This document shows, piece after piece, positions 51,505 to 60,397 of a DNA stretch of 64,000 bases. The DNA comes from QHCA01 sp003244095 (GTDB taxonomy: Bacteria; Actinomycetota; Actinomycetes; Mycobacteriales; QHCA01). The stretch lies in assembly GCA_038329965.1 (NCBI GenBank), contig JBBQNN010000013.1, forward strand, positions 5,731 through 69,730, given 5' to 3'. The position numbers and the translations under genes were made by a program. A model generated the notes under the pieces. The model was not told the origin of the DNA, did no database searches, and was given only the letters and a program-made list of their open reading frames with translations. Numbering within the stretch: position 1 is the first letter of the stretch; each line of letters opens with the position of its first letter.

Positions 51505-52426
51505 CCGCCGCTCCCTGCCGGTGCCCGACGGACTCGACGGGATGCGCCTGGACGCGGCACTCGCGCGGATGTTCGGGCTCTCGCGTACGGCCGCCGTGGA
51601 GATCGTCGAACGCGGCGACGCGACCGTCGACGGTGCGGTACGCGGCAAGTCCGACCGGTTGCGGGCCGGCGCCTGGCTGCAGGTCGTCCTGCCGGCGCCG
51701 CCCGAGCCGTCCGTCCCGGACCGCCGCCCGGTCGACGGCCTGGTCGTGGTGTACGCCGACGACGACGTGGTGGTCGTGGACAAACCGGTGGGTGTGGCGG
51801 CCCATCCCAGTCCCGGCTGGGACGGCACGACCGTCATCGGCGGGGTGGCCGCGATGGGCCACCGGGTGTCGACCAGCGGTGCGGCGGAGCGCCAGGGCGT
51901 GGTGCACCGCCTCGACGTCGGCACCAGCGGGCTGATGGCGGTCGCCAAGAGCGAGCGTGCCTACACCGCGCTGAAGACGGCCTTTCGCGAGCGCACGGTC
52001 GACAAGGGCTACCACGCGCTGGTCCAGGGCCATCCTGACCCGACCCGCGGCACGATCGATGCGCCCATCGACCGGCATCCCGCCGCCGACTACCGGTGGG
52101 CTGTCGTCGCCGAGGGCCGGCCGAGCGTCACGCACTACGACACCATCGAGGCGTTCCGGGCGGCGACGCTGCTCGACGTCACACTCGAGACCGGCCGCAC
52201 ACACCAGATCCGGGTGCACATGTCGGCCCTGCGGCATCCCTGCGTCGGTGACCTCACCTACGGCGCCGACCCCACGCTTGCCGCCCGGCTGGGCCTGCGG
52301 CGGCAGTGGCTGCACGCCCAGCGCCTGGGGTTCCCGCATCCGGCCGACGGCCGGTGGATGGAGTTCGAGAGCGCCTATCCCGACGACCTGACCCGGGCGC
52401 TGGACCAGGTCCGATCGGAGTCCTGA
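51497..52426 (+). CDS. RluA-family 23S rRNA pseudouridine synthase
   Basis: 309 residues from GTG 51497, overlapping lspA by 8 bases. N-terminal S4 RNA-binding domain (RLDAALARMFGLSRTAAVEI), then the catalytic domain with motif I GVVHRLDVGTSGLMAVAKS (catalytic Asp), YHALVQG, TGRTHQIRVHMSALRHPCVGD (read as GRTHQIRVH and HPCVGD) and LHAQRLGF. Probably the RluD homologue modifying 23S helix 69. The lspA-rluD pair is conserved in actinobacteria. Confidence 0.93.
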   Translation: MADRRSLPVPDGLDGMRLDAALARMFGLSRTAAVEIVERGDATVDGAVRGKSDRLRAGAWLQVVLPAPPEPSVPDRRPVDGLVVVYADDDVVVVDKPVGVAAHPSPGWDGTTVIGGVAAMGHRVSTSGAAERQGVVHRLDVGTSGLMAVAKSERAYTALKTAFRERTVDKGYHALVQGHPDPTRGTIDAPIDRHPAADYRWAVVAEGRPSVTHYDTIEAFRAATLLDVTLETGRTHQIRVHMSALRHPCVGDLTYGADPTLAARLGLRRQWLHAQRLGFPHPADGRWMEFESAYPDDLTRALDQVRSES

Positions 52427-53349
52427 TGGGCCGCACCTACCGGGGGAACACGGTCCGCCGGGCCGGCCCCGCCGACCTCCCGGCAGTCTTCGTCCTGCGG
52501 CACGACGTCTTCATCGTCGGCCAGGGCGTGCCCGAGGACATCGAGCGTGACGACCTCGACGCGGGAGCCGTCCACGTGGTCGCCGAGCGCGACGGCAGTA
52601 TCGTCGGCACCGGGCGGCTTGTCGTGGACAGCCCGGTCGGCACCGTCGGGCGCATGGCGGTCGCTGCGGCGGCCCGGGGCCAGGGCGTCGGAGCGGCCAT
52701 GCTGACCAGCCTGGAGGGCGAAGCCGTGTCGGCGGGGCTGACCAGCGTGGAGTTGCACGCACAGTTGTCGGCGCGCGGATTCTACGAGCGGGCGGGCTAC
52801 ACCGCCGTCGGCCCGCCGTACCTCGAAGCCGGCATCGAGCACGTCACGATGCGTAAGCCGCTGCCGGTGGCGCGAGCGGTCGACGACAGCGACTCGGCAG
52901 CGTTGATCGAGCTGGTCGGCACCTGCTGGGCGGCTTACCCGGGCTGCGTGCTCGACATCGACGGCGAGGAGCCGTGGCTGCGCGCGCCGGCGAGCGCCTA
53001 CCGCGATTGGGCGGGTCTGATGTGGGTGGCCACGCTGGACGGGCAGGTGGTCGCGTGCGTCGGGTGCAGGCCGCATGACGGCGCCATGGAACTCAAGAGC
53101 CTGTACGTCGCGCCGACCGCCCGCCGCCGGGGCCTCGGCGCGCGGTTGTCCCGGCTGGTCGAGCAGGAGGCCGGGCGACGCGGTGCGCGGCGGATGGTCC
53201 TGTGGAGCGATACCCGCTTCGCCGATGCCCACCGGCTCTACGAACGCCTCGGCTACCGCCGCCTGTCCGGCCTGCGCGAGTTGCACGACCTGTCGGCCTC
53301 GGTGGAGTACAGCTACGAAAAACAACTGGTACCGGACCACCCGACGTGA
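52426..53349 (+). CDS. Tandem GNAT acetyltransferase
   Basis: 307 residues with two GNAT domains. The first (about 1-145, VRRAGPADLPAVFVLRHDVF, GRMAVAAAARGQGVGAAM, ARGFYERAGYTAVG) resembles ElaA-like single-domain acetyltransferases; the second (about 150-305) has LKSLYVAPTARRRGLGARLS and RLYERLGYRRL. Both acetyl-CoA loops (RGQGVG and RRRGLG) look intact. ATG 52426 shares a base with the pseudouridine synthase stop (TGATG). Substrates unknown. Confidence 0.85.
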   Translation: MGRTYRGNTVRRAGPADLPAVFVLRHDVFIVGQGVPEDIERDDLDAGAVHVVAERDGSIVGTGRLVVDSPVGTVGRMAVAAAARGQGVGAAMLTSLEGEAVSAGLTSVELHAQLSARGFYERAGYTAVGPPYLEAGIEHVTMRKPLPVARAVDDSDSAALIELVGTCWAAYPGCVLDIDGEEPWLRAPASAYRDWAGLMWVATLDGQVVACVGCRPHDGAMELKSLYVAPTARRRGLGARLSRLVEQEAGRRGARRMVLWSDTRFADAHRLYERLGYRRLSGLRELHDLSASVEYSYEKQLVPDHPT

Positions 53350-53493
53350 TCCAGGCCTCATCGGGCCTGCTGTAGCCGGACCAACGAGGCCACGATCACC
53401 TTCCGGTCGGGAGGAGGCCGTCGTGGCGCGCATCGGAATGTGGGTGCCTGCTGGTAGAACTGGGGTTCGCCTTGAACGGAGTGGAATCGGCCG

Positions 53494-56400
53494 ATGAGTA
53501 GCTCGTTCGTGCACCTCCATGTGCACACCGAGTACTCGATGCTCGACGGCGCGGCCCGCCTCGGCGACCTGTTCGACGGGTGCGGGCAGATGGGCATGAC
53601 CGCGCTGGCGATGACCGACCACGGCAACCTCTACGGCGCCTACGACTTCGCCACCAAGGCCGCGGCGGCCGGCATCACGCCGATCCTGGGCACCGAGGCC
53701 TACCTCGCCCCGGGTAGCCGCTTCGACAAGCGGATGCCGATAGACGGCAAGAAGCGGCGCACGCCGTACTCTCACCTGACCATCCTCTCGACCGGACCCG
53801 AGGGCTACCGCAACCTCTCGCGGCTGTCGAGCAGGGCCAGCCTGGAGGGCTACTACCTCAAGCCGCGGATGGACCGCGAGCTGCTCGCCGAGCACACGGC
53901 CGGGCTGGTCGGCACGACCGGATGCCCGGGTGGTGAGGTGAGCCAGGCACTCGAGGCCGGTGACTACGACAAGGCAAAGCGGATCGCCGGCGAGATGGCC
54001 GAGATCTTCGGCAAGGGCAACTACTACGTCGAGCTCATGCAGCACGGCATCGACATCGAGGACCGGACCTTCGCGAGTCTGGTCCGGATCGCCAAGGAGT
54101 TGGGCCTGCCCTTGCTGGCGACCAACGACCTGCACTACACCCGGCAGGAGGACGCCGTCGCGCAGGAGGTGCTGCTGTGCGTGCAGACCGGCGCGACTCT
54201 CGCCGACCCGCAGCGGTTCAAGTTCGAGGGGACCGAGTTCTACCTCAAGTCCCCCGAAGAGATGCGCCGCCTGTTCAGCGAGCTGCCCGAGGCGTGTGAC
54301 AACACCCTCGCGATCGCCGAGCGGGTCGAGCCCTACGACTTCGGCTACCGCGACCTGCTGCCGCGCTTCCCGTTGCCCGAGGGGGAGACCGAGGCGACCT
54401 GGCTACGCGCCGAGGTCGACCGCGGCCTGGCCGACCGCTTCCCGGGCGGCGTCCCGGAGCCGCACCGCCAGCGGGCCGACTTCGAGATCGACGTGATCGC
54501 GCAGATGGGTTTCCCGGGTTACTTCCTGGTGGTCGCCGACCTGGTCCGCCATGCCAAGGTCAACGGCATCCGGGTCGGGCCGGGCCGCGGATCCGCGGCC
54601 GGCGCCGTGATCGCCTACGCGCTGGGCATCACCGAGCTCGACCCGCTCAAGCACGGGTTGTTGTTCGAGCGCTTCCTCAACCCCGAGCGGGTGTCGATGC
54701 CCGACATCGACCTCGACTTCGACGAGCGCCGGCGCGGCGACATGATCCGCTACGCGACGGAGACCTACGGCGAGGAGCGGGTCGCCCAGATCATCACCTA
54801 CGGCACCATCAAGGCCAAGCAGGCGGTCAAGGACTCGGCACGGGTGCTCGGCTATCCGTTCGGCACCGGCGAGCGGCTCACCAAGGCGATGCCCGCACCG
54901 GTCATGGGCAAGGACATGTCGCTGTCGGGGATGTTCGACGCCAAGAACTCCCGGTACGCAGAAGCCAGCGAGTTCCGGGCGCTCTACACCGACGACCCTG
55001 ACGCCAAGCGGGTGGTCGATTCCGCCCGGGGCCTCGAGGGCCTCAAGCGGCAGTGGGGGGTGCACGCGGCCGGGGTGATCCTGTCCCGCGAGCCGCTGAT
55101 GGACGTGATCCCGATCATGCGGCGCGAGCAGGACGGCGCGATCATCACGCAGTTCGACATGGGGGCCTGCGAGGCCCTCGGCCTGCTCAAGATGGACTTC
55201 CTGGGCCTGCGCAACCTCACCGTCCTCGACGACTGCCTGGCCAACATCACCGCCAACCGGGGTGAGACGGTCGTGCTCGAGGACCTGCCGCTGGACAACC
55301 AGCCGGCCTACGAGCTGTTGGCCCGGGGGGACACCCTCGGCGTCTTCCAGCTCGACGGCGGCCCGATGCGCTCGCTGCTGCGGGCCATGGTGCCGGACAA
55401 CTTCGAGGACATCTCGGCCGTGATCGCGCTCTACCGGCCCGGGCCGATGGGCGCCAACGCGCACAACGACTATGCCGACCGCAAGAACGGCCGCAAGCCG
55501 ATCACCGCGATCCACCCCGAGCTGGCGGCGCCGCTGGCCGAGATCCTGGGCGACACCTACGGGCTGATCGTCTACCAGGAGCAGGTCATGGCGATTGCCC
55601 AGCAACTCGCCGGCTACAGCCTCGGGCAGGCCGACCTGCTCCGGCGGGCGATGGGCAAGAAGAAGAAGGCGATCCTCGACAAGGAGTACGTCCCCTTCTC
55701 CGAGGGGATGGGCGCCCGCGGCTACAGCGCCGCCGCCGTCAAGACGCTGTGGGACATCCTCGTCCCCTTCTCCGACTACGCCTTCAACAAGGCACACACG
55801 GCCGGCTACGGGCTCGTGTCGTACTGGACGGCCTACCTCAAGGCCAACTACCCGGCCGAGTACATGGCGGCCCTTCTGACCAGCGTGCGCGACGACAAGG
55901 ACAAGTCGGCGCTGTATCTCAACGAGTGCAGGCGCATGGGCATCAAGGTGCTGCCTCCCGACGTCAACGAGTCCGACGCCGACTACACCCCCCGTGGCAC
56001 CGACATCCGGTTCGGCCTGGGCGCGATCCGTAACGTCGGCACCAACGTCGTCGCCTCGATCGTGCGCAGCCGGCAGATCAAGGGCCGGTTCACGGAGTTC
56101 TACGACTTCCTCCGCAAGGTCGAGCCGGCCGTGTGCAACAAGAAGACGATCGAGTCGCTGATCAAGTCCGGTGCCTTCGACTCGCTCGGGCACAGCCGGC
56201 GCGGGCTGATCCACGTACACGCCGAGGCCGTCGACTCCTGCATGGACGTCAAGCGGGCGGAGGCGGTCGGGCAGTTCGATCTGTTCAGCGACGGCGGGGC
56301 GGGTGACGACGGGCCGGGCGGGCTGGCCTTCGATGCGGTGATCCCGATGGGGGAGTGGCCCAAGGCAGACCTGCTCCGACTCGAGCGGGACATGCTCGGC

Positions 56401-56988
56401 CTGTACGTCTCCGACCACCCGCTGCTGGGCGTCGAGCACCTGCTGGCGCCGCTCACCGACACCTCCGTCGCGGCGCTCACCGCCGAGGTGGTGCCCGACG
56501 CACAGATCGTGACGGTCGCCGGGATTCTGTCGACGCTGACCCGCAAGGTCACCAAGAAGGGCGATCCCTGGGCGCTGGCGATCCTGGAGGACCTCGAGGG
56601 CGCCATCGAGGTGATGTTCTTCCCGGCGACCTATCAACAGGTCGGCATGCGGCTCGCCGAGGATGCGGTCGTCGTGGTCCGTGGCCGCCTCGACAAGCGC
56701 GACGACGTGCCCAAGCTGATCGCGATGGACCTCTCGCTGCCCGACGTGTCCAACGCCCCGCGCGGCCCTGTGGTCGTGTCGCTGCCGGCCGCTCGGTGCA
56801 TTCCGGCGCTGGTGGAGCGCCTCAAGGAGGTGCTGGCGACCCATCCCGGCACGACCGAGGTACACCTGCAACTGCTCAACGGCGAGCGCCGCACGGCAAT
56901 GCGGCTGGACGACGGCCTGAGGGTCGCGGCCACCCAGGCGCTGTACGCCGACCTCAAGGCCCTGCTCGGCCCCGGTGCGGTCGGTTAG
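53494..56988 (+). CDS. dnaE: DNA polymerase III alpha subunit DnaE1
   Basis: 1164 residues, normal length for the replicative DnaE. PHP domain FVHLHVHTEYSMLDG, ALAMTDHGNLYGA; polymerase motifs GRGSAAGAVIAYALG, catalytic PDIDLDFDERRRGDMI and SDYAFNKAHTAGYGLVSYWT; C-terminal OB-fold (QIVTVAGILSTLTRKVTKKG) and tail. Metal-binding His of the PHP site (HVHTEYS, HGN) are kept, consistent with intrinsic proofreading in actinobacteria. ATG 53494; the 144-bp gap before it holds a TAGAAC box near 53454 but no gene. Confidence 0.97.
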   Translation: MSSSFVHLHVHTEYSMLDGAARLGDLFDGCGQMGMTALAMTDHGNLYGAYDFATKAAAAGITPILGTEAYLAPGSRFDKRMPIDGKKRRTPYSHLTILSTGPEGYRNLSRLSSRASLEGYYLKPRMDRELLAEHTAGLVGTTGCPGGEVSQALEAGDYDKAKRIAGEMAEIFGKGNYYVELMQHGIDIEDRTFASLVRIAKELGLPLLATNDLHYTRQEDAVAQEVLLCVQTGATLADPQRFKFEGTEFYLKSPEEMRRLFSELPEACDNTLAIAERVEPYDFGYRDLLPRFPLPEGETEATWLRAEVDRGLADRFPGGVPEPHRQRADFEIDVIAQMGFPGYFLVVADLVRHAKVNGIRVGPGRGSAAGAVIAYALGITELDPLKHGLLFERFLNPERVSMPDIDLDFDERRRGDMIRYATETYGEERVAQIITYGTIKAKQAVKDSARVLGYPFGTGERLTKAMPAPVMGKDMSLSGMFDAKNSRYAEASEFRALYTDDPDAKRVVDSARGLEGLKRQWGVHAAGVILSREPLMDVIPIMRREQDGAIITQFDMGACEALGLLKMDFLGLRNLTVLDDCLANITANRGETVVLEDLPLDNQPAYELLARGDTLGVFQLDGGPMRSLLRAMVPDNFEDISAVIALYRPGPMGANAHNDYADRKNGRKPITAIHPELAAPLAEILGDTYGLIVYQEQVMAIAQQLAGYSLGQADLLRRAMGKKKKAILDKEYVPFSEGMGARGYSAAAVKTLWDILVPFSDYAFNKAHTAGYGLVSYWTAYLKANYPAEYMAALLTSVRDDKDKSALYLNECRRMGIKVLPPDVNESDADYTPRGTDIRFGLGAIRNVGTNVVASIVRSRQIKGRFTEFYDFLRKVEPAVCNKKTIESLIKSGAFDSLGHSRRGLIHVHAEAVDSCMDVKRAEAVGQFDLFSDGGAGDDGPGGLAFDAVIPMGEWPKADLLRLERDMLGLYVSDHPLLGVEHLLAPLTDTSVAALTAEVVPDAQIVTVAGILSTLTRKVTKKGDPWALAILEDLEGAIEVMFFPATYQQVGMRLAEDAVVVVRGRLDKRDDVPKLIAMDLSLPDVSNAPRGPVVVSLPAARCIPALVERLKEVLATHPGTTEVHLQLLNGERRTAMRLDDGLRVAATQALYADLKALLGPGAVG

Positions 56989-57050
56989 GTCGAGCGAGCA
57001 TCGAGCGCAGCGGTGCCGTCAAGCAAGCGAGGAGCGAGCTGACAATCAGC
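56988..57050 (+). repeat. Dispersed ~60-bp repeat, copy A
   Basis: Starting at the last base of dnaE, this stretch (GGTCGAGCGAGCATCGAGCG ... CGTCAAGCAAGCGAGGAGCG ... TGACAATC) matches copy B at 60290-60350 in opposite orientation with roughly 85 percent identity by eye. It lies between the convergent dnaE and purU stops. Confidence 0.85.
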
Positions 57051-57052
57051 GC

Positions 57053-57904
57053 TCAACGGAAGATGACGGTACGCGGGCCGTTGACGAACACCCGGCGTTC
57101 GGCGTGCCAGCGCACCGCGCGGGCGAGCACCTGGCACTCCACGTCACGGCCCACCGCGGCCAACTCCTGCGGGCCGAGCGAGTGCTCCACCCGTACCGTG
57201 TCCTGCTCGATGATCGGCCCCTCGTCGAGGTCGACCGTCACGTAGTGCGCGGTGGCGCCGATCAGCTTGACGCCGCGTTCGTGGGCCTGCCGGTAGGGCC
57301 CTGCGCCGCTGAAGCCCGGCAGGAACGAGTGGTGGATGTTGATCAGCCGGCCAGCCAGCGCCGAGCAGACCCGCTCGGAGACGATCTGCATGTAGCGCGC
57401 CAGGATCACGGTGTCCACGGCGTTGCTGTCGACCAGCTCCAGCAACCGGGTCTCGGCCTGCTCGCGGCTCTCCGGGGTGACCGGCACGTGGTGGTAGGGC
57501 ACGCCGTACCGCTCCACCAGCGGCCGCAGCGTCTCGTGATTAGACACGATGGCCGTGATCTCTACGGGCAGCCACCCGGTGCTCCAGCGGTAGAGCAGGT
57601 CGTTGAGGCAGTGTCCCTCCCGCGACGCCATCAACAGCACCGCGGGCCGCTCCGCCGAGTCCGTCACGGCCCATGTCATGCCGAACGCGTCGGCCACCGG
57701 CTCTAGGTGCGCCCGCAGGTCGGCCAGCGTCAGAGCCGCCGGCACCTGGACGTGGACCCGCATGAAGAACTGCCCGGTCTGGTCGTCGCCGAACTGCTGG
57801 CTGACCCTGATGTCGCCGCCGCGCTGGGCCAGCGCAGCGGCGACGGTGGCGACGATGCCGGGCTGGTCGGGACACGACAGGGTCACGATGGCATCCGAGA
57901 GCAT
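57053..57904 (-). CDS. purU: Formyltetrahydrofolate deformylase PurU
   Basis: 283 residues. N-terminal ACT domain (AIVTLSCPDQPGIVATVAAALA), catalytic formyltransferase-fold domain with VSNHETLRPLVERYGV, YMQIVS, the NIHHSFLPGFSGAGPYRQA motif with catalytic His and GATAHYVTVDLDEGPIIEQD with Asp. Releases formate from 10-formyl-THF, supplying formate for PurT or balancing one-carbon units. ATG 57904. Convergent with dnaE; divergent from the amidohydrolase gene. Confidence 0.95.
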   Translation of the reverse strand: MLSDAIVTLSCPDQPGIVATVAAALAQRGGDIRVSQQFGDDQTGQFFMRVHVQVPAALTLADLRAHLEPVADAFGMTWAVTDSAERPAVLLMASREGHCLNDLLYRWSTGWLPVEITAIVSNHETLRPLVERYGVPYHHVPVTPESREQAETRLLELVDSNAVDTVILARYMQIVSERVCSALAGRLINIHHSFLPGFSGAGPYRQAHERGVKLIGATAHYVTVDLDEGPIIEQDTVRVEHSLGPQELAAVGRDVECQVLARAVRWHAERRVFVNGPRTVIFR

Positions 57905-57954
57905 CTGCCCACCCTAGGGGGCCGGGTGCCGGCGGCCGGTGCGACGATCACGCC

Positions 57955-59034
57955 GTGCAGGTCGAGCAGGTCGAGCCCCGTGGCGTCGCATTCCGGGGGG
58001 CCGTCTGGGAGGGCGGTACGACCACGCCGTACGACGGCGCCGTCGTGGTCGACGGCCGCGGGCGGATCGCCGCCCTGGGCGCGGCGGTGGACCTGCCCGA
58101 GGGGCTGCGGGTGTTCGGCGGCGCGGGCTGCTGGGTCGGGCCGGGACTCGTCGACGCGCACGTGCATCTGGCCTTCGGCGGCGCGGAGCTGGCCCTGCGC
58201 GGCGGCGTGGTCGCGGTCCGCGACCTCGGCGCTCCGCTGGAGCTGGCCCGGAGGTGGCGCACCGACGGCCGGCCGCCCGTGGGCAGTGCCCGGGTGGCGA
58301 CGGCCGGCCCGGTGGTCACCGCACCGGGCGGCTACCCGTCGCGGTCGTGGGGCGCCGACGGCTTCGCGATGTTCCTCGACGGTGCCGACGGCGCGCCCGC
58401 CCTGGCGGCCCACCTTGCGGCCGCCGGCGTCGACCTGGTCAAGGTGGCCCTCGAGCCGGCCGGCGGCGCGCCGGTGCCCGCGCCGGCCACGGTGCGCGCC
58501 CTGGTCGACGCCGCACACGAGCACGGCCTGCCGGTGACCGCGCATGCGCTGACGGTCGCCATGGTGCGCCGGGCCTTGGATGCCGGTGTCGACGAACTGG
58601 CCCATACCCCAGTCGAGCGGCTGCCCGAGGATCTCGTCGACCGGATCGCCGCGGCCAGGGTTGCGGTGGTCTCGACCCTGCAGTGCTTCTTCTCCGGTGG
58701 CGAGGGCGGGGCAGCCGCCGCCAATGCGGCGGCCCTGCACCGGGCCGGCGTCCCCCTGCGCTACGGCACCGACCTGGGCAACGCCGGTACGCGTCCCGGG
58801 GCCGACCCCCGTGAGCTCGACCGGCTGGCCGACACCGGCCTGGGGCGGCTCGGGGCGCTGCGGGCGGCGACGGAGGGCGCGGCGCGGGCGTACGGGATCC
58901 GGGCGGGCACCGGCCGGCTGACCCTTGGCGAGCCCGCCGCGCTGGTCCTCCTGGGCGGCGATCCGCTGCTGGAGCCGGTCCTGTGGCGGGCGCCGATGGC
59001 CGTGTGCTCCGACGGGGTTCTGGTTCTGCCGTAA
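57955..59034 (+). CDS. Metal-dependent amidohydrolase
   Basis: 359 residues of the amidohydrolase superfamily (imidazolonepropionase/prolidase-like branch). N-terminal beta sandwich (VVVDGRGRIAALGAAV), metal HxH in VGPGLVDAHVHLAFGG, candidate bridging Lys in GVDLVKVALEP, metal His in LPVTAHAL and DELAHTPVE, and Asp in LRYGTDLGNAG, all in the expected order. Substrate unknown. GTG 57955 is leaderless-looking and lies 50 bp from the purU start on the other strand. Confidence 0.85.
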   Translation: MQVEQVEPRGVAFRGAVWEGGTTTPYDGAVVVDGRGRIAALGAAVDLPEGLRVFGGAGCWVGPGLVDAHVHLAFGGAELALRGGVVAVRDLGAPLELARRWRTDGRPPVGSARVATAGPVVTAPGGYPSRSWGADGFAMFLDGADGAPALAAHLAAAGVDLVKVALEPAGGAPVPAPATVRALVDAAHEHGLPVTAHALTVAMVRRALDAGVDELAHTPVERLPEDLVDRIAAARVAVVSTLQCFFSGGEGGAAAANAAALHRAGVPLRYGTDLGNAGTRPGADPRELDRLADTGLGRLGALRAATEGAARAYGIRAGTGRLTLGEPAALVLLGGDPLLEPVLWRAPMAVCSDGVLVLP

Positions 59035-59037
59035 CCT
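59032..59037 (+). promoter_or_regulatory. Possible leaderless -10 (TAACCT) for DUF2567 gene
   Basis: TAACCT overlaps the amidohydrolase TAA stop and lies 7 bases before GTG 59045, the spacing of leaderless actinobacterial starts. Confidence 0.35.
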
Positions 59038-59044
59038 CGGACGC

Positions 59045-59701
59045 GTGGACACGCAGACCGGCTACGGGGACCTGCGCGCGTCGGACCCGGTGACCGCGCG
59101 GTGGCGGTTGTCGGTGGCCGAGGCCCGCGCCGCAGTCGTGACGATCGTCGTGCTGGCCGCCGTGGGCGGCGGGCTGGGCCTGCTCTGGTCCGCGGTGAGC
59201 CCGCGGGTGCACGTGATCGTCACGGCCACCGGCCCCGACCTCGTGCACTACGGCGGCAGCGAGTTCTTCGGGGGGGAGGGCAGTTTTGTGATCATCGGCG
59301 CGGTGGCCGGGATCCTGGCCACCCTCGTGGCGTGGTCGCTGGGGCGGCGCTGGCGCGGGCCGGTGCAGTTGGTGGCCCTGACGCTGGGCTGCCTGGCATG
59401 CGCGGCGGTCGCCTGGCAGGTTGGCAGCCACATCGGGCTGTCGCACTTCCACGATCTGCTCAAGAACGCCGGGCAGGGCCGGCGCTTCACCAAACCGGTC
59501 GATCTGCGCGGCAGGGTCGCGCTCGTCGCGCAACCGTTCACCGCCGTCGTCACGTACCTGGTGCTCGTCTCGTGGGTGGCCCGGCCCGACCTCGGTGCAT
59601 CCAACTCAGTTGAGCCCCATGGGGACCTGCAGCTCGGCGAGGGCGACCGGCACGGCCCGCAGCCGACGGAGCATGGTCACCTCCCGCTTCAGCAGCCGTA
59701 G
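59045..59701 (+). CDS. DUF2567 membrane protein
   Basis: 218 residues with four predicted helices (VVTIVVLAAVGGGLGLLWSAV, FVIIGAVAGILATLVAW, LVALTLGCLACAAVAW, TAVVTYLVLVSW), matching the DUF2567 family. Between helices 1 and 2 is an extracytoplasmic loop with GSEFFGGEGSF. After WVARPDLGA the last ~32 residues are read across the 3' end of the convergent LON-domain gene (96-bp overlap) and are unlike the rest, so a lost stop codon extending the protein is likely. Function unknown. Confidence 0.75.
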   Translation: MDTQTGYGDLRASDPVTARWRLSVAEARAAVVTIVVLAAVGGGLGLLWSAVSPRVHVIVTATGPDLVHYGGSEFFGGEGSFVIIGAVAGILATLVAWSLGRRWRGPVQLVALTLGCLACAAVAWQVGSHIGLSHFHDLLKNAGQGRRFTKPVDLRGRVALVAQPFTAVVTYLVLVSWVARPDLGASNSVEPHGDLQLGEGDRHGPQPTEHGHLPLQQP

Positions 59702-60298
59702 CTCCGCGCGCAATCGGCTCACCCCGTCGGGGGCGGCGAGCAGCGCCTGCTGGTCGCCGAGCTCCAGCGGGGACGTGGCCGCCACCAGGGCGGCCAGCAG
59801 CAGCGGGTCGTCGGGCAGGTCGGCGAGCACGGTGACCAGCTCACCGGCCTGCTCGGTGCCGGCCAGCGCCGCGACGTAGTCGCCGTACAAGGCCTGCACG
59901 CTCCGCGCCAGCAGCTTGGCCTCGTCGGCCGGGCCGACGTCGTCGGTCAGCCGTTCGATCTGGGCCTGCAGGTAGGGCTGACCGGCCTGGTCGAGGGTGC
60001 CGACGCGGAACCGGTCGGTGCCGATGGCCACCACCTCGTAGGTGCCGTCGGTCAGCTCGGACGCCTGGTGCAGGACGGCCGTGCACCCGATCGGGTACAG
60101 CGCCTGCGCACCGTCCGCGCCCACCTCCCAGCCCTGCCGGATGGCCACCACGCCGAACTCCGCCGTAGTGCCCTCCGGCACGCTGAGCAGCCGCTCCAGC
60201 AGGCTCAGGTAGCGCGCCTCGAATATCCGCAGCGGCAGGACCATGCCCGGAAACAGGACGGTCCCGAGCGGGAACAGCGGGATCGTCTCGATTGTCAT
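59606..60298 (-). CDS. LON peptidase substrate-binding domain protein
   Basis: 230 residues formed by a stand-alone LON N-terminal domain: opening TIPLFPLGTVLFPGMVLPLR, IFEARYLSLLERLL, EFGVVAIRQG and GTDRFRV, then a helical bundle. No AAA or protease domain, so not a Lon protease; such proteins may bind unfolded substrates or E3-like partners. ATG 60298 and its GAGGAGCG ribosome site lie within copy B of a dispersed repeat. Confidence 0.88.
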   Translation of the reverse strand: MTIETIPLFPLGTVLFPGMVLPLRIFEARYLSLLERLLSVPEGTTAEFGVVAIRQGWEVGADGAQALYPIGCTAVLHQASELTDGTYEVVAIGTDRFRVGTLDQAGQPYLQAQIERLTDDVGPADEAKLLARSVQALYGDYVAALAGTEQAGELVTVLADLPDDPLLLAALVAATSPLELGDQQALLAAPDGVSRLRAELRLLKREVTMLRRLRAVPVALAELQVPMGLN

Positions 60299-60350
60299 CC
60301 CGCTCCTCGCTTGCTTGACGACACAGCTGGCGCTCGATGCTCACTCGACC
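60290..60350 (-). repeat. Dispersed ~60-bp repeat, copy B
   Basis: Minus-strand counterpart of 56988-57050. It supplies the ribosome site (GAGGAGCG) and start ATGACAATC of the LON-domain gene, so the repeat is partly coding here and non-coding in copy A. Confidence 0.85.
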
Positions 60351-60384
60351 CACCCGAGAGTACGGGGGAGGCCGAGGCGCTCCC

Positions 60385-60390
60385 TAGACT
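60385..60390 (+). promoter_or_regulatory. Leaderless promoter of the his operon (-10 TAGACT)
   Basis: TAGACT lies 7 bases before the hisD GTG at 60398, which has no ribosome site; this is the classic layout of leaderless actinobacterial genes. It should drive hisD-C-B-H and beyond. Confidence 0.6.
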
Positions 60391-60397
60391 TGCAGGT

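Noticed and set aside
54403..56871. 822-codon minus-strand ORF opposite dnaE
   Set aside because: Shadow of dnaE; no recognisable domain.
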